Assembly (NCBI GenBank): GCA_963575745.1
Contig: CAUYUJ010021048.1
Span: 390,001-452,000 of the forward strand
Length of the DNA stretch: 62,000 bases
Direction: 5' to 3'
Source of the DNA: Prorocentrum cordatum
Lineage: Eukaryota > Sar > Dinophyceae > Prorocentrales > Prorocentraceae
The notes below the pieces were generated by a model. It saw nothing but the letters and a program-made list of their open reading frames with translations. It was not told the origin of the DNA and ran no database searches. The translations under genes were made by a program, and so were the position numbers. Of the stretch, positions 39,985 through 50,059 are shown piece after piece. Each line of letters starts with the position of its first letter. Position 1 is the stretch's first letter.

Positions 39985-41433
39985 CCGCTGAGCTGGCGCT
40001 GCCGCCGCTCGGAGCGGCCACCGAGCTCGCCGTTGACAGCTGCGCGGCGTCGGCCCGCGCCTGGGCGACGCTGCTCGGCGCCGCGGAAGGCGCGCTCGAT
40101 GCTGTTGAGCTCGTCGCAGGCGTAAGTAGCTGAACCAACGTCAACGTCCTTCAACTCGACCGTCTTGCTGGCTGTGCTGTTCACTCGGTCAGGGATCTCG
40201 CCATATGGCCCTCCTTTTGGCATCTCCTGGGCGACCGTGTCTCGACGCGCTGCCCGTCGTTGCCATCTCTGCCCTTGCCGCCCTTCTGCGTCTGGCGCTG
40301 CGATCGGCGATCGGGGGCCCCTCTGTCCGTCGTAGAGCTTCCCGTATCCCTTCTTGCCGCCGTCTTTTCCTTTGCTCTTCCCCTCCTCCTTGCCCTTGCC
40401 CTTCCTGGCGGCGTTTCCGACCATCGTCACCCCGGCTGGCGCCATCCCTCCTGCAGCCAACGTCGTCGTCAGGGACCCGATGCCCATCGGTGCTGGTCCG
40501 CTGTCGCCCGCCGCGGTGGCCCCCGCTGCGGCGCCTCTTGCGGCGCCCTTGAACGTCTTCCCGTTCGCCAAGTACGTCTTCGCGCGCTTTGCGATCCCGT
40601 CGTAGTCCCCGAGGCGGCCCGCGTTGACCATCAGCCGCTGCTGAAGGCCCCTGCCCTGGATCCCCGCAGTGAGGATCGCCGCCCTGATGTCGCTGAGCGC
40701 CGCGCTGCCATGCCGCTCGTGCGTCTCGATCGTCGCCGCTCCGCACGCCCACCCCATCAGCTTCCTCATCCGTCCCAGAGCTGACGCTGGCTGGTCGGTC
40801 TCGGACTCCTTCGCGAGCTTGCGCCACACCAGCTGTCCTTCGCCCTTTGGGATCGGCCGCTGCGTGGCGAAACTCTTGCCTTCGAGGAGCAGCACGAGCA
40901 TGTGGTGCAGCTGGCGAGATGCGCCGTCGAGCTCTGGGTTCATCAGGCCCAACGCCTCGTTGGCGACGTCCTCTTCGGCCTTCTGGCCGACCGCGATCAT
41001 TTCCTGATGCAGCTCGTCGTCCAGCGTCGCGATGCACGCCGGCAGCCTGAACGACCACACGGGCCACGCCGCCTCGCTGCCCATGAACTGGGGCGGCTTC
41101 GTCAGCAGCTTCGCGTCGATGATGCCCCACTTCCGACGATCCTCGCCCCCCGCTGGCGCTGTGCTCGCCGCAGCGGTGCCCCCCGCGGTGGTCAGCTGCT
41201 GGAGCGCCTGTTGACGCTGCTGAAGCTGACCATTCGGCTGTCCGGCTGTCGTCTCTGCTCGCTCCTCCAGCTTCCGCTCGAACCGTCGCCGCCCGCAGCG
41301 CACCCGGAACCTGCCGGGCCGTCGGCGGCTGCTGCTGCGGCGAGGCTCCTGCTGCAGCTGCGGCCGCGGCTGCGGGGCCGCCCGCTGCCTGCTGCGCCGC
41401 TGCTGCTCGCAGCTCCTCCTCCTCCTCCTCCAT
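39985..41433 (-). pseudogene. Copia A Gag
   Basis: Likely start ATG 41431-41433 (MEEEEEELRAAAAQQAAGG). After ~50 residues coding sense moves to another frame: RRRFERKLEERAETTAGQPN, KWGIIDAKLLTKPPQFMGSE, WSFRLPACIATLDDELHQEM, HMLVLLLEGKSFATQRPIPK, QLVWRKLAKESETDQPASAL and MRKLMGWACGAATIETHER. This is the alpha-helical Gag domain of copia-type elements. A Gly/Lys-rich region (KGKGKEEGKSKGKDGGKKGY) follows where a zinc knuckle would be expected, but no intact CCHC is readable. Ends near 39985 at the protease junction. Confidence 0.75.
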
Positions 41434-41770
41434 CGCTGAACCTCCACGCTACGCAGGCCACGTGGGCCTCGCTCTCGCGGGGCATGAAGGAGTCGCCGCC
41501 CTCGTCCACGACGCCGAGCGGCCGCGCGTGGCCCAGCTCCTTGTCGAAGACGACGTCCCCGAACACGCGGCGCGTGAACGCTGGCAGGTCGAGCTCGCGC
41601 CCGGCGATCTTCTCCACGAGGCTTAGCGCCGACTCCAGCAGCCTGCAGACGTCTCCGCGCCGCTGCCGTCGCCAGGCGGCGCCCTCCGACCGCCGCCGCC
41701 CGCGATGCTTCTCCTGCTTCTTCTGCCCCGTCGGCGCCGCGCCCGCCGAGGCTCCTGCCTCGGCCTGCAA
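41434..41770 (-). CDS. Copia A possible extra reading frame upstream of gag
   Basis: In the leader between 5' LTR and gag, one frame reads DVCRLLESALSLVEKIAGRE, LPAFTRRVFGDVVFDKELGH and DEGGDSFMPRESEAHVACVA, then overlaps the gag ATG in another frame through a GGA run. It is protein-like and not Gag-like. It could be a small extra protein, or the original N-terminus of Gag before a frameshift. The start is unknown; the listed left end is where it meets gag. Confidence 0.4.
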
Positions 41771-41829
41771 GGGGTCAGGGCTGCCTTCCGCGCGCCTTCT
41801 GCGGTGCTTTCCGCTGGGCCGCTGGGCCG

Positions 41830-41975
41830 AGCTGCTGCCTTCCGCGGCCCGCGGAGGTCCCCGCTGGGCTGCCAGGCTGGGCGGCTGCCCTCCGCAGCCC
41901 GCGGAGGTCCCCGCTGGGCTGCTAGGCTGCCCTCCGCGGCCCGCGGCGTTTCCCGCCGGGCTGCTGGGCTCGTAC
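41830..41975. repeat. Tandem repeats in the copia A leader
   Basis: Three diverged units containing CCGCGGAGGTCCCCGCTGGG (near 41850, 41903 and, degenerate, 41940), ~40-55 bp apart, just inside the 5' LTR. Confidence 0.7.
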
Positions 41976-42009
41976 CTCCGACGCAGAACACGTGGATCTC
42001 AGGCCACGG

Positions 42010-42021
42010 GCCCCGCTACCA
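42010..42021 (-). promoter_or_regulatory. Copia A primer binding site
   Basis: Reads TGGTAGCGGGGC on the minus strand, directly after the 5' LTR. Complementary to a tRNA 3' end (..GCUACCA), as expected of initiator-Met-type primers. The tRNA itself is not in the window. Confidence 0.8.
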
Positions 42022-42112
42022 TGCGCGGCGCCCCCCACGGAGCCGCGTTGCTTTTCAAGCCGAGAAGGCTGCGGTTACAACGCATCCCACAACTATCTTC
42101 ATAGCTCTGGCA
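42022..42112 (-). repeat. Copia A 5' LTR
   Basis: 91 bp, TG at 42022 to CA at 42112, with the TTTCC duplicate at 42113-42117. Unusually short for an LTR. Confidence 0.92.
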
Positions 42113-42117
42113 TTTCC

Positions 42118-43512
42118 CCTCAGAAACGTGCCCGAAAGCTATGGCAAGCTCCGATGCCCCCAAATTGGCGACGAGGGTGACGACCGTCAGCATGGCCACG
42201 CTGCCCATGCCCATCCCTCCAATGAAGATAACCTTTCCATAGGGACTGCGGCGTGCATCTGGATACTGGACCACACTCGGGAACAATTCCTGTGACTTCG
42301 CCACTCTCAAGCAAATCAAATGTGTTCAAGTCAGGCAACATGGCAGGCCGTCTGCTGGCATAGGTCTGTTAGGGGGGGGGCACTCCGCTGTGCAACGTAA
42401 AAGCATTGCACGCGGAGACAGTTTCGGCAATAATGCGCTTGAAGGCTAGGGGGATAGCGTGGCGTGTAGGCCCTTCCGCAAGGCTTACTATGGCTTGCTG
42501 ATGGAAGAATGGATTTGACAGGTCTCTCCCACGCTCTACATTCGCGGCAAATGTCGGCAATTTCCTTATTGGCTTTATGATCGTTGACTACAGCTGGTTC
42601 GTAGCTACGCAAGTTATGCAAGCGAACTTGTTACATTGAGGCGTGTCCAGCCAGGATGATTGGGAGGACCAGGACCAACATTGGCTCGTGGGTTACGCGT
42701 AGCCCGACTCGGATTTGTTGCAGCATCAAGCAATGCATCGGGTCGTGGGGCCAAAGGCACAAGCCAACCCCGACAAGAAATACATGCGGTGGGTCACATG
42801 ATCCGCTTGTTGGCGCGTCTCCGCGCTCAGGGATAGGATGGGGCGTCTGACGCAACGTCGTGCCAGCTAATCCATGCTGTGGGATCGTCATGACCAGTGG
42901 CTCTGGGACGTGGAGACCCATGGTGAGCCCCGCGTTTCCCAGATGACGACGAGGACCGGCCGCCTCCTGGTCTACGGTCGGCGGCGGCATCTGCATCAAG
43001 GACAGAGCTCCACCACGGAGGTACAATCTTCCCTTCCGGGTCGTGGTCGTTTGGCAGCTTGAAGGAAACAACGAAGCGACACTTCCCAGGTGAATCATGG
43101 AAGTGGCTTCTGACCCTCTCGGCGCAACCTTCTTATGCGCAGGGCACAGCCAGTAGATGGGATAAGAGTCGTACCAGCGACACTGAGTTGGTCGCGATTC
43201 TGGAGAGGGCGCGGTCCACGGTCGAAGGCCTGAACAATTTCTTTACGGGGGCTGAGGAACTACGACAACAAAAACAAACTCATACTCATAAGGGGAGGTC
43301 AGAAATCAAGGGCCCCCCCCCTCCCATCCACCCCCACACCCCCACGCCACCCCCGCCCCCGGGGCCCCGGGCACACCCTGTCCCCCCCGCGGGAAAATCA
43401 TTCGGGGGCTCCAGAACCCCCCCACCCCCACCCGGGAAAATGATTCGGGAACCCAGACACCCTCCCCTCCCCCCCCGCCCCAGGCGGGCGACGACGACGA
43501 CAACGACGACGA

Positions 43513-43543
<31 letters not shown>

Positions 43544-43640
43544 TACGACGGCGCCGACGACGGCGACAACGTCAGCGGCGGCGGCGCACCCGTCGCTAGC
43601 ACCCGCGCGAGGCGCTGGCAGCTTTTCAGAATCCTATTAG
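42118..43640. other. No recognisable gene; C-rich and (GAC)n stretches
   Basis: 42118-43280 has only short unremarkable frames. 43308-43475 is C-rich with repeated CCCCCACCC and GGGAAAATGATTCGGG-type motifs (two copies ~43 bp apart). 43487-43570 is (GAC)n/(GCC)n. Confidence 0.5.
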
Positions 43641-45625
43641 GTCTCCAGAGTCTACCACTCTACTACTCTACACACACTACTCTGCTCGGGGACCGTACAC
43701 CAACACACTCTACTCTACTTGGCTCCTGTTCTACTGTACTCTATTCCCACTCTACTCAGCTCAGCTCTGCTCTACTCTATTCTATTTCTGTTCAAGTCCG
43801 CCGGCCCCTTGTGGGTCTCTAGGCGTGCGGGACTATCCCCCCCAAGGACCCCAAACCGGCAATTTGACCCTCCCACTTGGCCCGGCCCGACCCTGGACTG
43901 AACGCGTCACGGGGGGGCTGAGGGCTCCAAAACTCGCCGAAAAGGTACCAAAACGCTCCCCTGACGGTCCCAGATGGTCACGAGTCGCCGAAATATCGCC
44001 CCTTGACGCGCACGATGGCCTCCAGACAGCCTCCGACGCTGCCAAGATGCCCCAACAGGCCCCCAAGATGCGTCCCAAGAGGGCCCCCAGAAACAAACAT
44101 CATCCCGTTCCCTATGAAAAAGGAGCATGTTTCGCATACTCGCCATACGTCCAAGACGGGTAAAGAAACCTTCAATATCGCCCCCGGACGGCCGAAGGGG
44201 CCCCCAAGAGGGGTTGAGAAGGGTCCAAAACCAGCCCACGAAGCCTCCAAGACAGCCCAAAAGGGCCCCCAGACGGCTCCAAGAGGGAGTCCAGAAGGCA
44301 CCTTTTCGAGCCTTCGGCCCCAAGACGCCCCCAGCCTGCCCCAAGAACACCCCAAGAAGCCCTGAGGGACCCCCATGAGAACCTCAAAGGCCTCCAGGAA
44401 GCCCCCAGGAAGCCCCCAAGAGGCCCAAAAACTTGGCCCAAGATGCCTCGAGGCGGCCGGATATGGCCTGCACAAGCCAAGATGCCACCAAAAGGCCACA
44501 AAAGAGAACCAAGAGGTACGATGACAGCAACGAAACAACAGGAACGATGTCGAGCGCCGTGTCATGATTCGGACAAGCCTCGTGACATGCAGTCCTGGAG
44601 GCGCAGTAGTTTATATAGGGGCTGGCGGATGTGGCGTAAACCTATAGAACCGACTCTACTCATCTACTGTTCTCTACTGTTCTCTACTCGACTCTAATCT
44701 GATCTACCTCTCCACACTCTACTGTACTATACTTTACGCTGCCGTATCCCAGTCTGCTCTCCTCGACTCCATTATATCCTGCTCTTATCTATGATATTAT
44801 ACTCTACGCCTACTCTACTCTGCTCGTCGTCATCGGCGTCTTCGTAATTGTCGTCGTTGTCGTCGTTGTCGGCGTCGTGGGCATCGTCGTCGCCGGCGTC
44901 GACGCTAGGCGCCGGCTCTGATATAATACTAGGGCCCTACTGAACTCTACTCTGTTCGACTCTATTACTCTCGACAATACTCTACTCTACTCTACCCTAC
45001 TCTACTCTACACGACCGTACACTAACACACTCTACATACTTGGTTCCTGCTCTACTGCACTGTAGCCCCACTCTGCTCAACTCAGCTCTGCTCTACTCTA
45101 CTCTATTTGTGCTCAACTCGACTCTACTCATCTACTGTTCTCTACTGTTCTCTTCTCGACTCTAATCTGATCTACCTCTCCGCACTCTACTGTAATATAC
45201 TCTACCCTGCCGTATCCCAGCCTGCTCTACTCGACTCTATTATATCCTGCTCTTCTCTATGCGATTATACTCTACACCTACTCTCTTCTGCTCGTCGTCG
45301 GCGTCGGCGTCTTCGCTGTCGTCGTCATTGTCGTCGTTGTCGGCGTCGTCGGCGTCGTCCTCGTCGGCGGCGGCGCTAGGCGCCGGCTCTGATAGAATAC
45401 TACGTGGGCTGGCTCCAGCTCTTTCAGAATCCTACTAGGTCCCTACTACTGTACTCTGCCCTACTGTACCCTACCCTACCCTACACTACTCTACTCTACT
45501 CTCCGCGACTCTGCTATACTCTACCCTATCCTACTCTATCTTACTCTACTCTTCCGTGCCGTACCCTAAAATGAGCTGCTCTGGTCTACTTTTGCTCCTA
45601 CTCTATTCTGCTCCTACTCTATTCT
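43640..45625. repeat. TACTC satellite region with internal duplication
   Basis: Pentanucleotide CTACT/TACTC repeats at 43640-43797, 44651-44830 and 44935-45625, with (GTC)n-type inserts at 44825-44915 and 45290-45375. The segment 44652-44945 recurs at 45120-45413 (offset 468 bp), including GCTAGGCGCCGGCTCTGATA at the end of both. 43680-43797 matches 45005-45118. Confidence 0.85.
43799..44650. mobile_element. ~850-bp insertion in the TACTC satellite
   Basis: Comparison of the two satellite copies shows that sequence contiguous at about 45118-45120 is interrupted here, between TCTGTTCAAGT and CGACTCTACTC. The insert is non-satellite and rich in degenerate GGCCCCCAAGA units (minus strand Trp/Gly-rich, SWGPLGASW-like). 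A 3-bp CCG at both ends could be a target duplication, but this is weak. No protein is recognised. Confidence 0.55.
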
Positions 45626-45665
45626 ACGGTCGCCCGTCACCACCCAAGGCCTCCGGCGGGGCCAG

Positions 45666-45677
45666 GCTCCGCTACCA
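45666..45677 (-). promoter_or_regulatory. Possible orphan primer binding site
   Basis: Minus strand reads TGGTAGCGGAGC, one base different from the copia A/B sites. The adjoining sequence ends ..GCCACAGT directly before it, as would an LTR ending CA plus a 2-nt spacer. No matching second LTR was found in the window. Confidence 0.3.
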
Positions 45678-46658
45678 ACTGTGGCAGCAAGCGCAATACT
45701 TGTTCCCTTGAGCCACTAACTATGTCAAACATGTAGATACACGTGCTCGGTGAACAAATGCAAAACCTATGACGTAATTTGAGCCTTCCTGTTTCATGCC
45801 CACATTCTCGGGCTCCCCGTCCCCCTATGGGACTCTTCTGTGGCTCATTATTGCCATGCTGGGAACCGTCTAGCGGAAAAGTATTCCGGAAAAGTGGCGC
45901 GCCGCCCTTGCTGGGCCGGGCGAAACGGGGGGGGGAGAGCAAGGGGGGTAGCGAATCAGCTCACGTAGCCGATTTCGTCGGCGCCTCCTGGCGCTTGAGG
46001 CGCCGCGGCCCGGCGTCGGGGCCGAAACCGGCTGTGCGCAGCAGATTTCGCCCCCCCGCCCCCCCCCCCCCGGGTTCCCGATCGCCCTTTCGACCGGTCC
46101 GACCCTCCCGAGAGGGCAGGGCGGCGGGGGCGCCTCACGCTGCCCCTGACCTTCTCCTCCTGCCCCCTCCTTTGTTTTTCTCCCGTGCGCCGTGCGGTGA
46201 CCCGTGGGCGCATGACGGCCCATCAGTAAATATGAGCCAAGCTCCGCGCACGACCACGTAAACTGAAAAGCCCCCTGCTGCCCCCTCCTTCTCGCCAGGC
46301 GGCCAGGCATTAAAAAAACACAACGTGCCGTCCCGTCCAGGGGGAGGGAGCGGCGGGGGCGCGCCAAGGCCGTGCGGCGGGAGCCGCGTCCCACGCCGCA
46401 CAGCCCCCGGGGCCCGGACGAGGGTGAGCGGCGGGGGGGAGCGCTCTGCGGTGCAACGGCCGGGCAGCCAATCCCGCCCGAGACGGAAGAAGAAGAAGAA
46501 GAAGCAGGACGTTCGAGACTCGAGGACCGAGGTTCGCCTTCTGGATGTCTTTGATCGTCCTGGGGCGCCCTCGTGGCCACGGCTGGGTCCGCCTCGAGAT
46601 TCTGGTCAGAGCGCGCCCCACGAGAGGTCCAGAGGTCGAGGCAGGAGAATAAAGACAG
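45678..46658. other. No recognisable gene
   Basis: GC-rich; frames on both strands at 45779-46766 lack motifs. A (GAA)n run at 46487-46503 leads into GCAGGACGT, the first of four copies of this motif (see the hairpin at 46659). Confidence 0.5.
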
Positions 46659-46725
46659 CACTACTCTGAAGCAGGACGTCAGGCCCAGATCAAACCTGGG
46701 CCTGACGTCCTGCTTCAGAGTAGTG
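46659..46725. repeat. Perfect 30-bp-arm hairpin
   Basis: 46659-46688 is exactly complementary to 46696-46725, with a 7-nt loop (ATCAAAC). The arm contains GAAGCAGGACGTC. Further copies are at 46498 (direct) and 46732 (GACGTCCTGC followed by T10). Confidence 0.95.
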
Positions 46726-48464
46726 TTTTCTGACGTCCTGCTTTTTTTTTTGAGTAGATAATGCATACGATTTCGACGTTCTTCCTCGGTTTCGGCCTCT
46801 GGGCGTGCAATCGGGCCCCAGGGCCATCACAAACTGATCTGGGGTGAAAAAATTGCCCTTGGGAAAATGCCAGGACCTCTGGGGCTGCAGGCTCAAAGAA
46901 AACGCATCGCCGGATGTTTGGAGGGAGGGGGACAGACTCATCAATGGTCAATGGAGGGAATATCGAGCTGGAGTCGGCAATACATCGCGGCAGATCGGCG
47001 ATAGCCCCCCGATGCGGTAGAGGGACACAATTCGTGAGCACCCCCCCTGCCCCCCAAACTCAAAGTTGGCACGCGCGGGGGAGACTGCGGTCGAGGTGCA
47101 ACTCATCAGACCCACCGCCAGCTTTGAACATTGGGGGGAGGGGGAGGCGTTTACAGATGAATGTGGCACGAGTGTTGGCTATTTTTTCCGAGGCCTGTAG
47201 CGAGTCTGCAAGCTCCTGAGCGTGGGGCGGACTATCAAGCCCCCCATCGGCGATCGATGGGCGATTGAGGGTCGATGGTCCCCCCTGAGCCCATGTCCCC
47301 CCTAGCGCTGCACTCTGGCTTTCGGGTCATAACTCGGCTCCCTGGCAGCCGTTCGGGAGGATCCGGGCACCCCCGGAACGCCCTCGGCGAGGCGCAGCAG
47401 CGCTGTAGAGCACCCCGAGGCTGGAAGTCGCCGAGAACCCACCAAAATCCCCGAAGACCTGAAACATAGACCCCCTCTCGGCCGATCCCCCCGGAGCCTA
47501 TCGTTGCTCCTGAGATCTGTTTCTCCTGATAGGCAGAACGCCTCGGCCTGGGGACCCCCTCTGGACGGCTGCCCGGGCGCTCTGCCTGACCAGCTGGGCG
47601 CCGTGCACCGCGGCGGCAGCGCCCCCGGGCACCGGCAGGCCGCCTTAGAGCTTGTAGTCGAAGAAGCCGCCGAAGTACCTGCGAGGTAGGAGCCTGCTTC
47701 TTCATTGTTCGCGAGAACGCCCGTGGCCGGTCCCGCGCCGCCCCCGCCCCCCCTCACTGGCCATGCCACGATTCGCGCTGACGCCGTCTGCAAATGAGCC
47801 GTCCTTTGGCATTCCCAGACGGCGCCGGCGCGAATCGTGACGTGGCTGGCCCCTTCCCCCCTCCCCCCCCCTGGTCACGCCCGTGATCGCTAAGGAAATA
47901 TAATAAACGTTCGCTATATCTGGACCGACCCGGATCATCGGGCGGCGCAGGCAAATCGAAGGCCGGTCTGGAGCTCTGGGCTATTGAGAAAAACACATCG
48001 GCGGCTGTCAGGGTATGAGGATGCAGTGCGGAAGACAGATGACATCAGCTAGATTAGATGGTGATGACGTTGCATAGAAAGACTACGACCTACTACGCAA
48101 TGCCATACCAAAGATCATGCGGGGGACCATCCGGGAGCCCATCATGTCACCGATTCCGCAGCTGGACCCTACAGACAAGCTGTTTATGAGAACTCCGCAA
48201 TGCGCAATGTAAGCCAGGAAGCTGGAACAAACTTTTTGCGTCAACGGCTATGCAGAGTAACTGCGCTGGCGGAGGAGCTAACTAAACGGGGGCACCTTTG
48301 TAGAGAATTGTGCCACAATGCAGGAGAGCGGGAGAAGCTGGAACACAGACACACAAACATACTGAACATGTGGAGGCCAGTTGATGGATACACATCGGAA
48401 GCCCAGCCTGCCTGGCCATAGGCTAATAGAAGAGCCGCGCTGGAACGACGTCTGGCCACTGGCG
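46726..48464. other. No recognisable gene apart from the hairpin at 47759
   Basis: 47235-47705 (minus) is open but Arg/Gly-rich without motifs. 47255-47290 carries the GATGGGCGATTG motif shared with 33143-33175. Confidence 0.45.
47759..47851. repeat. Imperfect hairpin, ~32-36 bp arms
   Basis: 47759-47790 (GGCCATGCCACGATTCGCGC, then CGCCGTCTG) pairs with 47816-47851 with a few mismatches and gaps; the ~25-nt interior is CAAATGAGCC..GGCATTC. Foldback or MITE-like. Confidence 0.8.
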
Positions 48465-48960
48465 GGTTCTGGAAACCCCGAACCCCAAAATGTTGTCATC
48501 TTTTGGGGGGTGCATCGTTTACTTCCGCCAGCTTTCGCCAGCCTTCTGTCGGGTTTCAGCGGCGGAGGGAGGCGGCCTCGTCTTACTTCCACCGCCTCGC
48601 CTTCGAGGATCGAAGGAGTTGCCATCTCTTCCTCGGCGGAAGGCGGCGGAAGTTGGAGGCCTGGAAATGGGCACCAACACCAACACAAGGGGTTTGCCTC
48701 CACAGGAAGATGATCCGAGGTTTCGGTGTTGTGGTAATATTTCGGTCACCTTGGAAGCCAGAATATGACCACCATCGCCGAGATCGGGATCTTCTTCTCT
48801 CAGTGGAGGCACACCGCCGACATTGGTGTTGGTGTCAACCTCTAGGCCTGCGAGGAAGCCCGCGGAAGTAAAACGAGGCCGCCTCCACCGGCGGAAACTG
48901 GCCGAAGTAAAACATAATCTTAGAGATGGCAACATGTTTGGGTTCAGGGCTTTCGGAACC
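48465..48960. mobile_element. Foldback element, ~135-bp terminal inverted repeats
   Basis: Left end GGTTCTGGAAACCCCGAACC and the reverse complement of the right end, GGTTCCGAAAGCCCTGAACC, continue as similar sequence through ATGTTG(T/C)CATCT, a TTTACTTC(C/G)G stretch and GGCGGCCTCGT(C/T)TTACTTCC. The arms span about 48465-48600 and 48830-48960. No transposase inside. No clear target duplication. A related half-element is at 56845-57010. Confidence 0.75.
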
Positions 48961-49065
48961 AACCACACGTGTCCCCTGCTCTCGCCCAGGCCGGCCACAT
49001 CATGTGTATCCAACTTCCTGGTAACTAAGAAAAGTAGGATGCAACGAATATTAACGCTTAAGGTT

Positions 49066-49401
49066 TCAAATTCCAGAGTACCCGGGCCCTGTGTTGCCGC
49101 TCAGAACACACAGGCAGAGGAACAGGATGGAGGCCGACACCACGTACACCCCGCTCTGCGAGTAGAGGTCACCCTGGGCCCTGGCGCGCCAGTCCCCTCC
49201 CGCCGACGACGGGGCGGCGCGCGACGTTGCTGGCGACGACGACCCGCCGAAGAACTGCATCTCCACGTTGGCCTCGCGCTGGCCGGTGCGCTGGCCCAGC
49301 GTCGCCGGCGTCCCAACGAAGCTCAGCCCGAGAGAGGCCACCGACACGGCGGCGACGAGAGCAACGGCGCAAGCGATCAGCGGCGACGAGGAGCGGGCCA
49401 T
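49066..49401 (-). CDS. Putative nucleus-encoded plastid-targeted small membrane protein
   Basis: 111 residues from ATG 49399-49401. Residues 7-30 (PLIACAVALVAAVSVASLGL) form a signal-peptide-like hydrophobic segment. FVGTP at 28-32 resembles the FVAP-type motif after the signal peptide in dinoflagellate plastid preproteins. A Ser/Thr/Arg/Gln-rich transit-like stretch follows, then a probable mature part (NVEMQFFGGSSSPATSRAAP; DWRARAQGDLYSQSGVYVVS) with one membrane span at ~85-101 (VYVVSASILFLCLCVLSG) and a short tail ending at TGA. The size and single span would suit a small thylakoid subunit, but the family is not recognised. An in-frame upstream extension lacks signal features, so this ATG is preferred. 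Confidence 0.6.
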   Translation of the reverse strand: MARSSSPLIACAVALVAAVSVASLGLSFVGTPATLGQRTGQREANVEMQFFGGSSSPATSRAAPSSAGGDWRARAQGDLYSQSGVYVVSASILFLCLCVLSGNTGPGYSGI

Positions 49402-50054
49402 GGCGTCGAAGTGTCGACTGCGGCGAGCGGCGCTGGCTGGGCGGGCGAGCGCGAAAGCCGTCGGCGGTGCCCGAGTGCAGAACTTTGGGCCAAAACAGCT
49501 GCCGGTAGGAGCTGGAGGAGAACGCACGACGGCCGCGACGGTGGCTTCGCCGAGGCCACGGGAGGGAACACAGTCAGCACGCTGAAAGAAGGACCATTTT
49601 GGGCTCAGGAGGGGCTCTGGTTTTCGGATCGCTCCTCAGATCTAAGTCGGGAAACCGATTCGTGGCCGAGGCTAGCCGTGGTCAGACAGGCCCCTTCGTT
49701 CCTTATTCAGTGCTCCGAGACGGCAGCACGATGACTGCAGGAGGATGAGCAAGAGCAGGGGCAGAAGCAGAGGCATGAAGGGATGGCGTGATCGAGGAGA
49801 ACGACTCCCTCTCGACTCGTGCCGTGGGCTGTGCAAGTGCTCGGGCGCGCACTCAGCGAGTCCAACCAACCATCCAATCTCGCACGGCGCGCGGTGTGGC
49901 GCCCCTGTGAAACATCGGTTACTAAACCCTTCAGCCGCACACCGTCTCTGGCAAACAGGGAGGACGAAGTACAGGATGAGGAGCCCGACGATCGCGACAC
50001 CGACGTCTACGACGCCGGCGGCGAAGACAACACGTCGACCGCAAGTTGCACTCC
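49402..50054. other. Upstream flank of the plastid-targeted gene
   Basis: No protein-like frame. Contains ACCATTTTGGGCTCAGGAG at 49593-49611 on the plus strand, which partly resembles the spliced leader but in the wrong orientation for the gene. Confidence 0.5.
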
Positions 50055-50059
50055 GTTTC

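Larger units (their letters stand above)
35476..42112 (-). mobile_element. Copia A: complete Ty1/copia-type LTR retrotransposon
   Basis: 6637 bp on the minus strand, bounded by 91-92 bp LTRs (TG...CA ends) and flanked by a perfect 5-bp target duplication TTTCC (35471-35475 and 42113-42117). A 12-nt primer binding site abuts the 5' LTR (42010-42021), and a purine-rich tract GGCGAGGAGGCG precedes the 3' LTR. Internal order is a leader ORF, gag, protease, integrase, RT and RNase H, as in copia elements, then a C-terminal extension with membrane and SAP-like motifs. The LTRs differ by four substitutions and one indel. At least five frameshifts and two in-frame TGA codons make it non-autonomous. 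Confidence 0.92.

Noticed and set aside
45709-45717. TGGCTCAAG 9-mer on the minus strand
   Set aside because: A 9-nt match is expected by chance in a window this size.
49593-49611. Possible spliced leader (CCATTTTGGGCTCAGG) on the plus strand
   Set aside because: Lacks the CCGTAG start, has an inserted G, and is in the wrong orientation for the neighbouring gene.
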